64,000 nucleotides of DNA from Streptomyces sp. AM 4-1-1 (GCF_029167625.1 NZ_CP119145.1:2294001-2358000), one strand, 5' to 3'. Shown: positions 15,186-23,564, counted from the stretch's first letter. Notes: generated by a model from the sequence alone, not told the origin. Numbers and translations: made by a program.

Positions 15186-15866
15186 TCAAAGCTGTATGAG
15201 CTGAGGTATTAATTCGGCAAACAGGAACACTCGCACCATCTCCTGTTGTTCTGCCGGTAGCCCACGGATGATACGTCCAATCTCCGCCTTACGAGCTTCG
15301 TGTCTGACGACGAAAACAACGAAAGGGAAGTCGTTGGCCTCGCTGGACTCAGCCGCTCGCCAATATCCTTGGATTTTTTCTCGGATGCGTATGGGCGCCT
15401 CGGTGCTCAGGTCGATCTCAAGAAAGTACGCCCCGCTGCGTTGTTGCTGCGGGAAGTCGACTGCCACGAACAAGTCGGCGCGAACTGAGGGAGGGACTGG
15501 GAGTTCTATCTCCCAGCGCGTGAGGTTGAGAACGCCCGCTTTCTCTGCCCGTCGAAGTTCGAGGTAGGTGTCAGCAATCATCAGGGCATGATTGTTGACG
15601 TTGGGCGACAAGCGCCCCTCGACGCCAAGTAGTGTCCGGCCGTACCGGCCAAGTTGATACGTATAAGCCCCTGAGCCGCCTTGTAGCCCTGTTGCGCGCC
15701 TTCCAACCCGTGACAGGTAGCGAAGACGCGTCAAACGTCCTAGAACCACGTCAGGGACGCTATGTGATCTATCGAAGAAGACCAGCTCTTTCAAATGCGT
15801 TGACGATAGTTGGGTGAAAGTGTGAACAAGTGACAGGATGGTGAGGTCTCGGGTAGTAAGTTCCAT
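15186..15866 (-). CDS. Replication-relaxation (Replic_Relax) family protein
   Basis: 226 residues. The N terminus (LTTRDLTILSLVHTFTQLSS, then VLGRLTRLRYLSRVGRR) is a winged-helix-like segment typical of Replic_Relax proteins. The C-terminal half (FLEIDLSTEAPIRIREKIQG, FPFVVFVVRHEARKAEI) resembles the nuclease-like fold of that family. These are encoded next to VirD4/TraD-type ATPases in Gram-positive mobile elements and are thought to act in DNA processing for transfer or replication. Start ATG 15866 (MELTTRD) is preferred because GGAG lies 8 bases upstream; ATG 15890 lacks one. Confidence 0.82.
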   Translation of the reverse strand: MELTTRDLTILSLVHTFTQLSSTHLKELVFFDRSHSVPDVVLGRLTRLRYLSRVGRRATGLQGGSGAYTYQLGRYGRTLLGVEGRLSPNVNNHALMIADTYLELRRAEKAGVLNLTRWEIELPVPPSVRADLFVAVDFPQQQRSGAYFLEIDLSTEAPIRIREKIQGYWRAAESSEANDFPFVVFVVRHEARKAEIGRIIRGLPAEQQEMVRVFLFAELIPQLIQL

Positions 15867-15906
15867 TATGTGTGCTCCGTGGATAGTCATGCGCTGATAG
15901 GTGGGG

Positions 15907-15990
15907 GCGTACCCCCTGGTCAGGGGGTACGCAGGTACAGGGATGCACCTAGGGCTGACCTGGGCTGATCCTGGGGGGCATCCCTGTACC
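15907..15990. repeat. Nested inverted repeats, candidate oriT
   Basis: GCGTACCCCCTG-GT-CAGGGGGTACGC (15907-15932, perfect 12-bp arms) is followed by GGTACAGGGATGC (15934-15946) pairing with GCATCCCTGTACC (15978-15990). This fills the gap between the coupling ATPase and replication-relaxation genes, a common oriT position; an mRNA processing or translational-control structure is the alternative. Confidence 0.6.
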
Positions 15991-15998
15991 GGGAACGA

Positions 15999-18305
15999 CT
16001 ACGGATGCCAGCTCCCGCCGCCGAAACGGCGTTTGATAGAACGCTTGGCTTTCACCTTCGCGCCGCGTCGTTGCGCGATCTCTCGTTCAACGTCGGCGAT
16101 CGGCCGCCCGTAGCTCTTCCGTGAGAGTTGTCGCACCCTTTCGGCAATGCCAGTGGTATCAACCGGCGGCAAGGTCAGTGCCGTTGCGGGAGGACTCACG
16201 CCCGCGCTGGTAGCCAGCCGCATAATGACCTCGAACCGACCTTGGTTCATGAAGTCTTCATCTGTGACGTTACGGCCAAACTGGCGGGCGAAGTGCTTTG
16301 CATCGTCCGCCGAGGTCTGAAAGACCACTGTTGACCGGGCGTTGGTCTGCGTGGCTTCCTGCAACTCCTTCGAGAGCTGCCCGATGTGCTGGTGAGCAAC
16401 GGTCATCGCCAGGCCAAGGCTGCGGGCCTGAGCGAACATGTCGGCCGGTGCAATCGGGAGGTTCAAGAAGTCTTGAAACTCGTCGAGGTACAGCATCGTC
16501 GGGTTTCTAGGGTTGGCCGCTCCACCCTGTACGGCGCTCCACACGTAGTTCAGGATGAGGCTGCCGAGAAGTCCGGCTGTCTCCTTTCCCTCCGTAGCGC
16601 GGCCGAGATTGACAAGCAGGATCTTTTTCCCTCGGATCACCTCGTGCATGTCGATGGTGCTTTGGCTCTGGCCGATGATGTTCCGCAACGACCGCCGAGA
16701 CGTGAGCTGCCACGTTCTGTCGGTGAGCGGCTTGAAGTAATTCTCTCGCTGCTGTCGTGACAGGCGTTGGATGTCCTGCCACCAACCCGCCAGCTCCTCA
16801 AGGTGTGAGACGCCAGCAATCAGATTGTTCGCGAACTCCTCTTGGTCTACTCTCGGAACGCTGAGAGCCCCGATGTCCGCGAATGTCATGGGGCGCTCGG
16901 CGTTCGTGCTCATCAAGAGGGTCAGGATCAGGTGGTAGAACCCCTGTCTTACGCGCACTCCCCGGGCATCCTGTGGGTACAGGTGGTCGAAGAGTCGTTG
17001 AATCTCCGAGGCCACGGCGTAGGGGTTACCTTGTAGCAGGTTGAAGCCGACCGGATAGGCCGTGTCAGTCACGTCCAGGAGCACGACGTCTTGAAGCCGG
17101 TGTTCTGGTACCCGTGCGAGTGCTTCGTTGAACAGGTCGCCCTTACTCTCGATCAGGACAACCCCGCGGCCGGCTCGCATGTCCTGAGCAATCAAGTTGT
17201 TCAGAAGAACCGTCTTACCTGACCCTGTCGGGCCGACGACTTGAAGGTGTTGCGCAGACTCCACCGGGGTTAAGGCGAGAGGTCGTTCGCCTCCTGGGAA
17301 GTTGGACTCTCCGATGATCCGGCCCTTCAACGCGATCACAGCCGATGCCGGAAGGTGCCGCGTCCTTGAGCGGGGGAGCCGTGAAAGGTGTGGTGCCCCG
17401 ATAGGCCAAGCCACCAAGCTCCCCAGTTCGCTCGCTGAGAGCTGCGCCGGGTAGACCATTAGCGAGCTTGCCTCGGCGACTCGCTTGATGGCCCCACTTT
17501 CCAACCCGATCCGCTTACGGAACCCGTTGTGAGCCGTCCTGATACTCGCAAGCGTGGCCTTGATCGGAGCGATCAGACTTGCCGCGTGCTGCTTGTTGAA
17601 GCCCTTCGCCGCGATGCGAAGAACTCCCACGAAGTTCGGCTCACTCAGCTTGGTTCGGCGGTCGGTAATTTCGTCATGTCCAGCGTTCTGTGAACCTGAC
17701 AGGATCTGTCCGACCATGCTGAAGTGGTTGCTGTGCTGTTCGCGCCCGAGGGCGGGAGGAGCCTGACGTACAGCAGGCGCCACCACCCATTGATAGAGCA
17801 GTTCTTCACCCCTGCCGAGGCTGTCCATCGCTGTGAGAACACTTGTGGAGATGGTCTCGGCGTTCTGGATGTCGAGGGTGCGGTCTGGGTGCGTGTGGCC
17901 AAGCTCCACTGCGGCCATCCACTGGTGAGCTGGTTCATCCGTCTCCGGCGTTGCCGTCATCCCAGGCACAAGTGAGCGCAGTTGGGGAACGATAAACCGC
18001 TCTTGGTGACGCGGTACTCGTATCCAATGGCTGATCTCCCGATCGTTCGCGCGCACCTCGAAGACCACGGAGGGAAGGCCCATCAGTCGACGGGGGCCAC
18101 TGTGGAGGGTGCCACTTATCCGTTTGATCCACTCAGTTACCTGAGCGGCGGTCAGGTCAGCCGGAAAAGTGAGCCGATAGGTCACTCGTTCATCGGTCTG
18201 TGCTGCCATGCCCTTGAGTCCCATCAAAAAGGCGCTGTATAAGAGCGCCAGGCCAACTGACGTGATGATGGAAGTGATGAGACTCATTCCCATCCATTTT
18301 CTCAC
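15999..18305 (-). CDS. VirD4/TraD-like conjugative coupling ATPase
   Basis: 768 residues. An N-terminal membrane segment (MSLITSIITSVGLALLYSAF) leads to a ~300-residue extension, then the ATPase core with Walker A GPTGSGKTVLL (~358), Walker B MLYLDEFQDFL (~603), and a TraD/HerA-type C-terminal part (ARSLGLAMTVAHQHIGQLSK, ARSTVVFQTSADDAKHFARQ). It should couple processed DNA to the cell-cell channel. This differs from the FtsK-like TraB of classical Streptomyces plasmids. Start GTG 18305 is uncertain; ATG 18293 or 18287 are in frame and nearer a purine run. Confidence 0.88.
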   Translation of the reverse strand: MRKWMGMSLITSIITSVGLALLYSAFLMGLKGMAAQTDERVTYRLTFPADLTAAQVTEWIKRISGTLHSGPRRLMGLPSVVFEVRANDREISHWIRVPRHQERFIVPQLRSLVPGMTATPETDEPAHQWMAAVELGHTHPDRTLDIQNAETISTSVLTAMDSLGRGEELLYQWVVAPAVRQAPPALGREQHSNHFSMVGQILSGSQNAGHDEITDRRTKLSEPNFVGVLRIAAKGFNKQHAASLIAPIKATLASIRTAHNGFRKRIGLESGAIKRVAEASSLMVYPAQLSASELGSLVAWPIGAPHLSRLPRSRTRHLPASAVIALKGRIIGESNFPGGERPLALTPVESAQHLQVVGPTGSGKTVLLNNLIAQDMRAGRGVVLIESKGDLFNEALARVPEHRLQDVVLLDVTDTAYPVGFNLLQGNPYAVASEIQRLFDHLYPQDARGVRVRQGFYHLILTLLMSTNAERPMTFADIGALSVPRVDQEEFANNLIAGVSHLEELAGWWQDIQRLSRQQRENYFKPLTDRTWQLTSRRSLRNIIGQSQSTIDMHEVIRGKKILLVNLGRATEGKETAGLLGSLILNYVWSAVQGGAANPRNPTMLYLDEFQDFLNLPIAPADMFAQARSLGLAMTVAHQHIGQLSKELQEATQTNARSTVVFQTSADDAKHFARQFGRNVTDEDFMNQGRFEVIMRLATSAGVSPPATALTLPPVDTTGIAERVRQLSRKSYGRPIADVEREIAQRRGAKVKAKRSIKRRFGGGSWHP

Positions 18306-18336
18306 ATCAGCGTGTGTATGAGGTGTGTAACTTTTA

Positions 18337-18495
18337 CTACCACCGCGTCATGCGGTAATAGACGAATCCCAGCACCATCACGATGGCGAGCATTCCGATC
18401 ATGTAGGGAATGAACGGCTCAACCACCCACCACAGCACGCGGATCGTCAGCGCGGCGAGCAGCAGGGTCAGGAGGTAGCTCCGGGCTTTTTTCAT
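18337..18495 (-). CDS. Small two-helix membrane protein
   Basis: 52 residues with two hydrophobic segments (LLTLLLAALTIRVLWWVV; YMIGMLAIVMVLGFVYY). Start ATG 18495 (MKKARSYL) follows a GAGAG; a longer frame to 18567 begins with TTG and no site. It lies 31 bases before the coupling ATPase gene in the transfer operon, so it may be part of, or regulate, the transfer channel. Confidence 0.65.
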   Translation of the reverse strand: MKKARSYLLTLLLAALTIRVLWWVVEPFIPYMIGMLAIVMVLGFVYYRMTRW

Positions 18496-18685
18496 GGGGT
18501 GGTCTCTCTGTTGGGTACCGCCGACCTGAGGGTCGGGGCCGGCGTGAGGTTGGTCGGCGCGGTTCAACGACGAGGCCCCCGCCCCTCAGGTCGCGGTGAG
18601 TAGGTGTGGCACTGGCCAGCGAGTGGCTGCCTTCACTTACGGGCGACGTGCGGGGCGGGGGCTGTTGTCAGATCCAGGGCGTTGG

Positions 18686-18925
18686 CTACGAACGCCGCTT
18701 GCCGCGTTCCTCCTTGGCGAGTTCGTTGAGGACTTCGCGGAAGAGGTCTGTGTCGCTGGAGCGGTTGCGGACGATGGTCTCTATCTCGCGTTTGCGCTGT
18801 ACACGCTTGGGTCGTTCACTCGACGTGTCGAGTCGAGAAAGCGCCCAGAGCACCAACACGATCAGGATGAAGGCGACTACCCCACCTCCGGCTGCTTGGC
18901 CGCCCTCGCTTGCTGCGTGGAACAT
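18686..18925 (-). CDS. Single-helix membrane protein of transfer operon
   Basis: 79 residues: short Gly/Ala N terminus outside, membrane helix (GVVAFILIVLVLWALSRL), then a basic cytosolic tail (RPKRVQRKREIETIVRNR) ending in an acidic-basic helix. AAGGGG lies 12 bases before the ATG. No family recognised; the gene order suggests a channel accessory similar in position to Spd proteins. Confidence 0.65.
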   Translation of the reverse strand: MFHAASEGGQAAGGGVVAFILIVLVLWALSRLDTSSERPKRVQRKREIETIVRNRSSDTDLFREVLNELAKEERGKRRS

Positions 18926-18940
18926 GAAGAACGATTCCCC

Positions 18941-19153
18941 TTACTCAGCTCGATGGTTCTTAGCGACGTCGCGCATCTGCCGCATCGTTTCGTGCTTGCG
19001 CTGCCGCATGTTCACGTACAGCTCGGTGGCGCTGCGTTCCATCTTCTTGCGCTGTTCGTTGCGTTGGGTCGTCCGCTCCCAAATCGCGGCGATGCCGAGC
19101 AATACACCGCTGAGAGCCAAGCCGCTCAGAAAGAGCAGGATTTCGACCGTCAT
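18941..19153 (-). CDS. Single-helix membrane protein with coiled-coil tail
   Basis: 70 residues: N-terminal membrane helix (ILLFLSGLALSGVLLGIAAI) followed by a Arg/Glu-rich coiled coil (ERTTQRNEQRKKMERSA). The ATG overlaps the stop of the preceding gene by one base (TGATG), so the two are translationally coupled. Confidence 0.7.
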   Translation of the reverse strand: MTVEILLFLSGLALSGVLLGIAAIWERTTQRNEQRKKMERSATELYVNMRQRKHETMRQMRDVAKNHRAE

Positions 19154-19494
19154 CAGATTCCCAGTCCGTTGCCGAAGGAACGGATGTCGCGCCCAGTTTG
19201 ACGCGCGTACTCCTGCACGATCTTGTGCAGCTCCGCGCCGATGTACGGGTCACCAGCCGCCAGTTGCTGGGCCAGCCCCACCACGTCGGTGATGTCGTGC
19301 ATGGCGTTCTCGGTCAAGCGGGTGCGCAGTGCAGCGGTGAACTCCTGCTTCTGCGCCTCGTACAGCAGGTTCGTCCGGTCACGGTCGGCGCGAGCCTGGA
19401 GCGCTCGCTGCTCCTTGGACGGCCGGGCCAGCCAGCCGCCGCGTCCGCGTCCCTCCTGTTGTCCGCCTCCACCAAGCATCAGTTCGCTACCCAT
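19153..19494 (-). CDS. Hypothetical helical protein, first gene of transfer operon
   Basis: 113 residues: Gly/Arg-rich N terminus (GGGGQQEGRGRGGWLARP) then amphipathic helices (RDRTNLLYEAQKQEFTAALR). No family recognised. It heads a six-gene minus-strand run reaching the replication-relaxation gene. The 18-bp inverted repeat 80-125 bp upstream is a likely control site. Confidence 0.65.
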   Translation of the reverse strand: MGSELMLGGGGQQEGRGRGGWLARPSKEQRALQARADRDRTNLLYEAQKQEFTAALRTRLTENAMHDITDVVGLAQQLAAGDPYIGAELHKIVQEYARQTGRDIRSFGNGLGI

Positions 19495-19573
19495 GGTGTT
19501 GCCTCCATCTCGCTGTCGTCGCTGGATCGTTTGATCCCTGCATCAACAGTTCGCCGGCGGGAGGGGTCTGGTC

Positions 19574-19618
19574 ACTGCAACGGCACTGCAACGACCCAGC
19601 TTGCAGTGCCGTTGCAGT
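19574..19618. promoter_or_regulatory. 18-bp inverted repeat built from direct repeats, between divergent operons
   Basis: ACTGCAACGGCACTGCAA (19574-19591) is repeated inverted at 19601-19618, 9 bp apart. Each arm itself contains ACTGCAA twice, so four half-sites occur in 45 bp. It separates the transfer operon from the bitopic membrane-protein gene and probably binds a regulator of both; an origin iteron set is the alternative. Confidence 0.75.
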
Positions 19619-19672
19619 AGTGCTGTCGGTGCATACTGCGACTCAGGAACGACGGCCGCGGAGGGGTGGAAC

Positions 19673-20902
19673 GTGGGCTTCTACGAGCTGGCGGTGACTG
19701 CCATCGGTGAACTGCGCAAGCGGCAGGGGCTGACGCCTGACGCGCTTGCCAAGCAACCCTTGCTGTTGCAGCTCCTCGACACCGATGACGAGTACGAAGG
19801 TGTCGAGCGCTTAGCTGCTCTCGCCCACCGCCTTGGCGACGACCAGGACGCCAAGATGCTGCGAGCGTCGCTCGCCATCGACGTGGATCGATTGAAGAAC
19901 ACGACCGCCAGGCGCAGCGCCGCAAGGGTGGACGGAACGTTTTACGGCAGCGAGCGCAGCATCTTTGACGCTGAAAAACGAGCCATTGACCGCCTGGTGA
20001 AGCTGCTACTTAAGGAAGCTGAGCAGACCGATGCCCTTGACCAAGAGGCCGCCGCCGAGGAGGAAGCCGAAACCCTGGAAGACAAAACACCTTCCCCGCA
20101 GCCTGTAGAGCGTGGATTACGCAGACGGCACCGGCTTGCTCTGCTTGCTATTGCGGTCGTGAGCGCGTCGCTGGTCGTGATTCAAGCGTGGCCAGATAAG
20201 TCAGACAAGGCCGCTGACCAAAAGGGATCGTCTGCCGCATCCCCTGTCGCAATCCCCGAATCAGATCTCGACCACACTTCGAGGTGGGGGCCAGTGCGGA
20301 AGATGTACTCGGTCAAGAGTCCGGCGCCGTACGCCGCATTTAACTCCCTCAAAGACGCCTACGGCTTTGGCGACGAGCGGGGATTTTTACTGTGCCATGA
20401 CAAGAGAGAAAAGCAGGTAGATCAGCGACGATGGAGTAACCGCATCGCAGCCGAAGACGGCCACTACTACGACTGCTCGGCCTGGTTTTCTAACTCCGTG
20501 GCACCAAACCTGGACAAGGGTAACCCAGCCGCCCAGCTCCACGATGCACGCATGGAAATTCTCGTCCCAGAGAACCTACCCGTTTACAACCCGGGCTTGG
20601 TGGCACAGTTCACAGCGGATAACGCGCCGGACGTATGGGCCTCCTGTAACTTCTTGGCCGAGAAGCCACTAACCATCTATTACCTACCGGGGTCGACCTT
20701 CCTCACTACTCGGGACACCAAGAAAGCACATGGCGGCAAGGGACTGCGCATGGCTGACGGTGCGGCCCACTCTTCTCCGGGTGGTATCGCTGAAGCTGGC
20801 GGTGCCTTAATCGGCGAGAACAAACAAGATGGAATCGTGAGACAGGCGAGCGGGTGGGTACAGTTTACGATCCTCATTGAGTTTTCCAACAAATTCGGTT
20901 AG
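19673..20902 (+). CDS. Bitopic membrane protein, unknown function
   Basis: 409 residues. A cytosolic helical domain (~1-130, MGFYELAVTAIGELRKRQGL onward), an acidic linker (EAAAEEEAETLEDK), one membrane helix at ~160-180 (LALLAIAVVSASLVVIQAW) and a ~220-residue outer domain with several Cys and aromatic residues (FLLCHDKREK, YYDCSAWFS, VWASCNFL). No family recognised. Start GTG 19673 follows GGAGGGG by 7 bases; the frame is open earlier but runs through the inverted repeat. It may be a surface or exclusion protein of the element, inferred from topology and its place opposite the transfer operon. Confidence 0.75.
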   Translation: MGFYELAVTAIGELRKRQGLTPDALAKQPLLLQLLDTDDEYEGVERLAALAHRLGDDQDAKMLRASLAIDVDRLKNTTARRSAARVDGTFYGSERSIFDAEKRAIDRLVKLLLKEAEQTDALDQEAAAEEEAETLEDKTPSPQPVERGLRRRHRLALLAIAVVSASLVVIQAWPDKSDKAADQKGSSAASPVAIPESDLDHTSRWGPVRKMYSVKSPAPYAAFNSLKDAYGFGDERGFLLCHDKREKQVDQRRWSNRIAAEDGHYYDCSAWFSNSVAPNLDKGNPAAQLHDARMEILVPENLPVYNPGLVAQFTADNAPDVWASCNFLAEKPLTIYYLPGSTFLTTRDTKKAHGGKGLRMADGAAHSSPGGIAEAGGALIGENKQDGIVRQASGWVQFTILIEFSNKFG

Positions 20903-20930
20903 GGCACCTTTGGGTTGAAGCCGCTTATTC

Positions 20931-20958
20931 TTGCATTAATTTTCAATTCCTTCATAAT
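20931..20958 (+). promoter_or_regulatory. Promoter of 65-residue gene
   Basis: TTGCAT (20931-20936), 16-bp spacer, CATAAT (20953-20958). The predicted leader contains a small CCTCG / CGAGG hairpin before an AAGGGG ribosome site. Confidence 0.65.
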
Positions 20959-21003
20959 ACGCCTCGGCTAGATGCCGCGAGGATCTATGAAGGGGACTAC
21001 CTG

Positions 21004-21201
21004 ATGTTCCGCAGGCAACGCAACCGCAAAACCCAGGTCGAAGAATCCACAAACGCCATCGTTCTTGACGACGACCTCATGGACGATCTGACTACGGACC
21101 TACGCGCCATCGCAGCCCGCTACCGCCAGAACGGCCAACCTGGCCACGCCAGCGTGGTTGATCGAATCGTCAACGAGATCGATCCCACCACCAACAACTG
21201 A
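21004..21201 (+). CDS. Small hypothetical protein
   Basis: 65 residues: basic N terminus (MFRRQRNRKTQ), acidic middle (LDDDLMDDLTTDLRAIAARY), helical end. AAGGGG 9 bases before the ATG, own promoter and a strong terminator make it a monocistronic unit. No family recognised. Confidence 0.7.
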   Translation: MFRRQRNRKTQVEESTNAIVLDDDLMDDLTTDLRAIAARYRQNGQPGHASVVDRIVNEIDPTTNN

Positions 21202-21240
21202 CGCAACCCAACCGCGCCAGTCATCACAACCCCGCACCGC

Positions 21241-21289
21241 AACGAAGAACACCCCGTGTCCGTTGTGGACGCGGGGTGTTCTTCGTTTT
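21241..21289. terminator. Strong bidirectional terminator
   Basis: 21-bp stem (21241-21261 with 21267-21287, one G-T pair), 5-base loop, TTTT after it on the plus strand. Lies between convergent genes. Confidence 0.88.
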
Positions 21290-21310
21290 GTGGTGCGGGC
21301 CAGAAATCAC

Positions 21311-21883
21311 CTAAAGGCTTTCCCGCAAGCCGACCAGGACGCGTTCGATCAGAGCTGTTTCAACGAGCTCGACCAACGCATCGTCGAGGAGGGGAAACGT
21401 TCCAGGCACCCGTGTTGGAAGTAGCGGGGAAGACGATGCCGGACATGCCGACGTGGAAAGCCCCAACTCAGCCCAAACGATCTTGCCGCCCGCCGGCGAG
21501 CGATAGGTGCCCCACCTTCTACTCGACATCTCCACGAGCAGAAGACCGCGCCCACCCTCCGCATTCTCCGAAGCGTCTTGTTTTTCGGGGACTCCATCGC
21601 TCCCGTCCCATACCTCGACGTACAGTCGGGTGCCTGCGAGGCGCAGTTGCACGCCGATGACATGGTGAGCCCTTATGTCTTCCCATCCATGCGCCACACC
21701 GGCGAGACCTGTTTCCTTCACGGCGTTGGTCACCAACTCAGAGACCACTAGTTCCGCACTTTCGGTCTGGTCGGTAAGCTGCCAGTTCTTCAACGTCTGG
21801 CGGATGAACGCCCGCGATAACCCGACTGCCGTCGGCAACGCAACGAGTTGAATGTGCGAGAGGTGCACTGTGGTCGGGGCCAT
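21311..21883 (-). CDS. RsbW-like ATP-binding protein (HATPase)
   Basis: 190 residues. The N box ELVVSELVTNAVKE (~45) and G box SENAEGGRGLLLVEMSSRRW (~105-124) place it with the anti-sigma-factor-type kinases abundant in Streptomyces. The C-terminal ~45 residues are an extra hydrophobic-helical tail. Start ATG 21883 overlaps the previous gene's stop (TGATG). Its usual partners are XRE/DUF397 proteins, present just across the divergent promoter. Confidence 0.85.
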   Translation of the reverse strand: MAPTTVHLSHIQLVALPTAVGLSRAFIRQTLKNWQLTDQTESAELVVSELVTNAVKETGLAGVAHGWEDIRAHHVIGVQLRLAGTRLYVEVWDGSDGVPEKQDASENAEGGRGLLLVEMSSRRWGTYRSPAGGKIVWAELGLSTSACPASSSPLLPTRVPGTFPLLDDALVELVETALIERVLVGLRESL

Positions 21884-22203
21884 CACGATTTCGCCACCTC
21901 ATGTACTTCGACTGTTGGGAATGCGCAGCGCACAACGTACTCGTACAGGTGGTCTTGCAAAATCCGGGAGTCACCGAAGTGTGCGATGGACGGCACCAAC
22001 ACCGCCTTGTCGCCGGTCATCTGAAGTTCTTGGACTAATTCGAGCAAAACCGCAATACTGCCTTCGTCTGTCTCCTGGTAGATGACGGATAGATCGCACC
22101 CCTCTGCCTGCGCCCAGCGGAACATTTGGAGCTCGTTTTCCATGATCTGCTCATCAGGCATGGAGTCGTACGCCCGCATGTACCCCAATATGGTCTGCTT
22201 CAT
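21883..22203 (-). CDS. Resolvase-fold protein lacking the catalytic serine
   Basis: 106 residues. Starts MKQTILGYMRAYDSMPDEQI and continues with a pattern like the serine-recombinase N-terminal domain (GY-R, helix, LLELVQELQMTGDKAVLVPS), but where the nucleophile and RVS motif belong there is MRAYDS, and no C-terminal HTH follows. Probably a non-catalytic regulatory derivative. ATG 22203 follows AGGAGG; the longer frame to 22371 has no site. Confidence 0.7.
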   Translation of the reverse strand: MKQTILGYMRAYDSMPDEQIMENELQMFRWAQAEGCDLSVIYQETDEGSIAVLLELVQELQMTGDKAVLVPSIAHFGDSRILQDHLYEYVVRCAFPTVEVHEVAKS

Positions 22204-22446
22204 TTCGCCTCCTGTGACGGGGCGTCGACGCCTGCCGCTCAAGCCACGGACGCACCCTGAATGACGAAGCGTGAACACCGCTGTTCGCCACGTCACAGAG
22301 TGAAGCACTGCGGAACTCGTCGTGCAAGACTTCGTTTGTGGGCAAGCTAATCGAGTTATTCGAACCCACATTCAGCATTGCGAAGCGAGCCATTGGCTGC
22401 TTTCATTCCGAGCGTGCAACATCCCCGATCTGCAAGAGGTGAGCCC

Positions 22447-23331
22447 ATGACAGAACCGTCAATTGGATCAACGGTGCCGCGTCGACAGCTCGGCCGTCAC
22501 CTGCGTGAGCTGCGGAATCGCTCGCGCCTGACAGTCAGAGCGGCGGCCCGTGAGCTTGAGTGGTCGGAAGCGAAGCTCTGGCGTATCGAGACGGGCCAGG
22601 TGTCGCTACGTAGCCACGACGTGGAAACTATGTGCAAGGTGTACGGAGCGCCGGTAGACCTGGCTGACGCCCTCAAGGGGTTGGCCAAGGAGACCAAGGC
22701 TCGCGGGTGGTGGCACGCCTACGGCGACGTCATCCCCAGGGACTTCGACATCTTCATCGGGTTGGAAGGTGCTGCGGCGAGCTTGCATCAGTACATCAAC
22801 GACCTTGTGCCCGGACTCGTCCAGACGGAGGACTATGCACGTGCGTTGATACAGGAGGACAACCCCGACGTAGAGCGCGACGAGATCGAACGGCGAGTGC
22901 ATGTCCGGCTGGCCCGGCAGGAGTTGCTGACCAGGGTGACCAACCCACCTACCTTGGAGCTGGCCATCAGCGAGGCCGTACTGCGTCAGCCGGTCGGTGG
23001 GCCCGAGGTAATGGGGCGGCAACTCAACCGCCTGGCTGAGACGATGGAGCTACCCAACGTGTCGCTACGGGTTGTTCCGTTCACGGCAGGCTTACACCAC
23101 GGACTCATGTCCGGCCCGTTCACGATGCTTCGCTTCCCTCTGAACGCTGACGGATCACCGACAGAGCCGCCCACCGTCTACATGGACGGCTTCGTCGGAG
23201 ACTTGTACCTCGACAAGCCGCATGAGGTCGAGCGGTACGACCAGGCGTTCACATCGATCTGGAGCGCTGCTCTGGATGGCAAGGACACCCTGAGTATCCT
23301 TCGACAAGCAGCAAAGGAGTTTTCGCAGTGA
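22447..23331 (+). CDS. XRE-family regulator with DUF5753 domain
   Basis: 294 residues. HTH near 15-70 (LGRHLRELRNRSRLTVRAAA, EWSEAKLWRIETGQ) and a DUF5753 effector domain (PGLVQTEDYARALIQ, then LRVVPFTAGLHHGLMSGPF). This architecture is the BldB/WhiJ-type pairing with DUF397 proteins in Streptomyces development and regulation. ATG 22447 follows GAGGTG by 6 bases. Translationally coupled to the DUF397 gene. Confidence 0.92.
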   Translation: MTEPSIGSTVPRRQLGRHLRELRNRSRLTVRAAARELEWSEAKLWRIETGQVSLRSHDVETMCKVYGAPVDLADALKGLAKETKARGWWHAYGDVIPRDFDIFIGLEGAAASLHQYINDLVPGLVQTEDYARALIQEDNPDVERDEIERRVHVRLARQELLTRVTNPPTLELAISEAVLRQPVGGPEVMGRQLNRLAETMELPNVSLRVVPFTAGLHHGLMSGPFTMLRFPLNADGSPTEPPTVYMDGFVGDLYLDKPHEVERYDQAFTSIWSAALDGKDTLSILRQAAKEFSQ

Positions 23332-23540
23332 TGAGTTCGGAACTGACGGGCGTGGTGTGGCGCAAGTCCAGCCGCTCCCAGAACAACGGCCAGTGCGTCG
23401 AGGTCGCCTTCCTCGACGATGGCCACGTTGCCATGCGCGACAGCAAGGACAAGGGCAACGGCCCCGCTCTCCTCTTCACGGCAGGTGAGTGGGACGCCTT
23501 CGCAACTGGCATGAGTGACGGCGAGTTCCAGCGGTCGTAG
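23331..23540 (+). CDS. DUF397 protein
   Basis: 69 residues: VVWRKSSRSQNNGQCVEVAF and VAMRDSKDKGNGPALLFT are diagnostic of DUF397. The ATG overlaps the XRE stop (TGATG) and AAAGGAG lies 10 bases upstream. DUF397 proteins act as small partners of the neighbouring XRE regulator, comparable to a toxin-antitoxin-like pair. Confidence 0.92.
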   Translation: MSSELTGVVWRKSSRSQNNGQCVEVAFLDDGHVAMRDSKDKGNGPALLFTAGEWDAFATGMSDGEFQRS

Positions 23541-23564
23541 CTCGCCAGCTTGATCGTCAGCATC

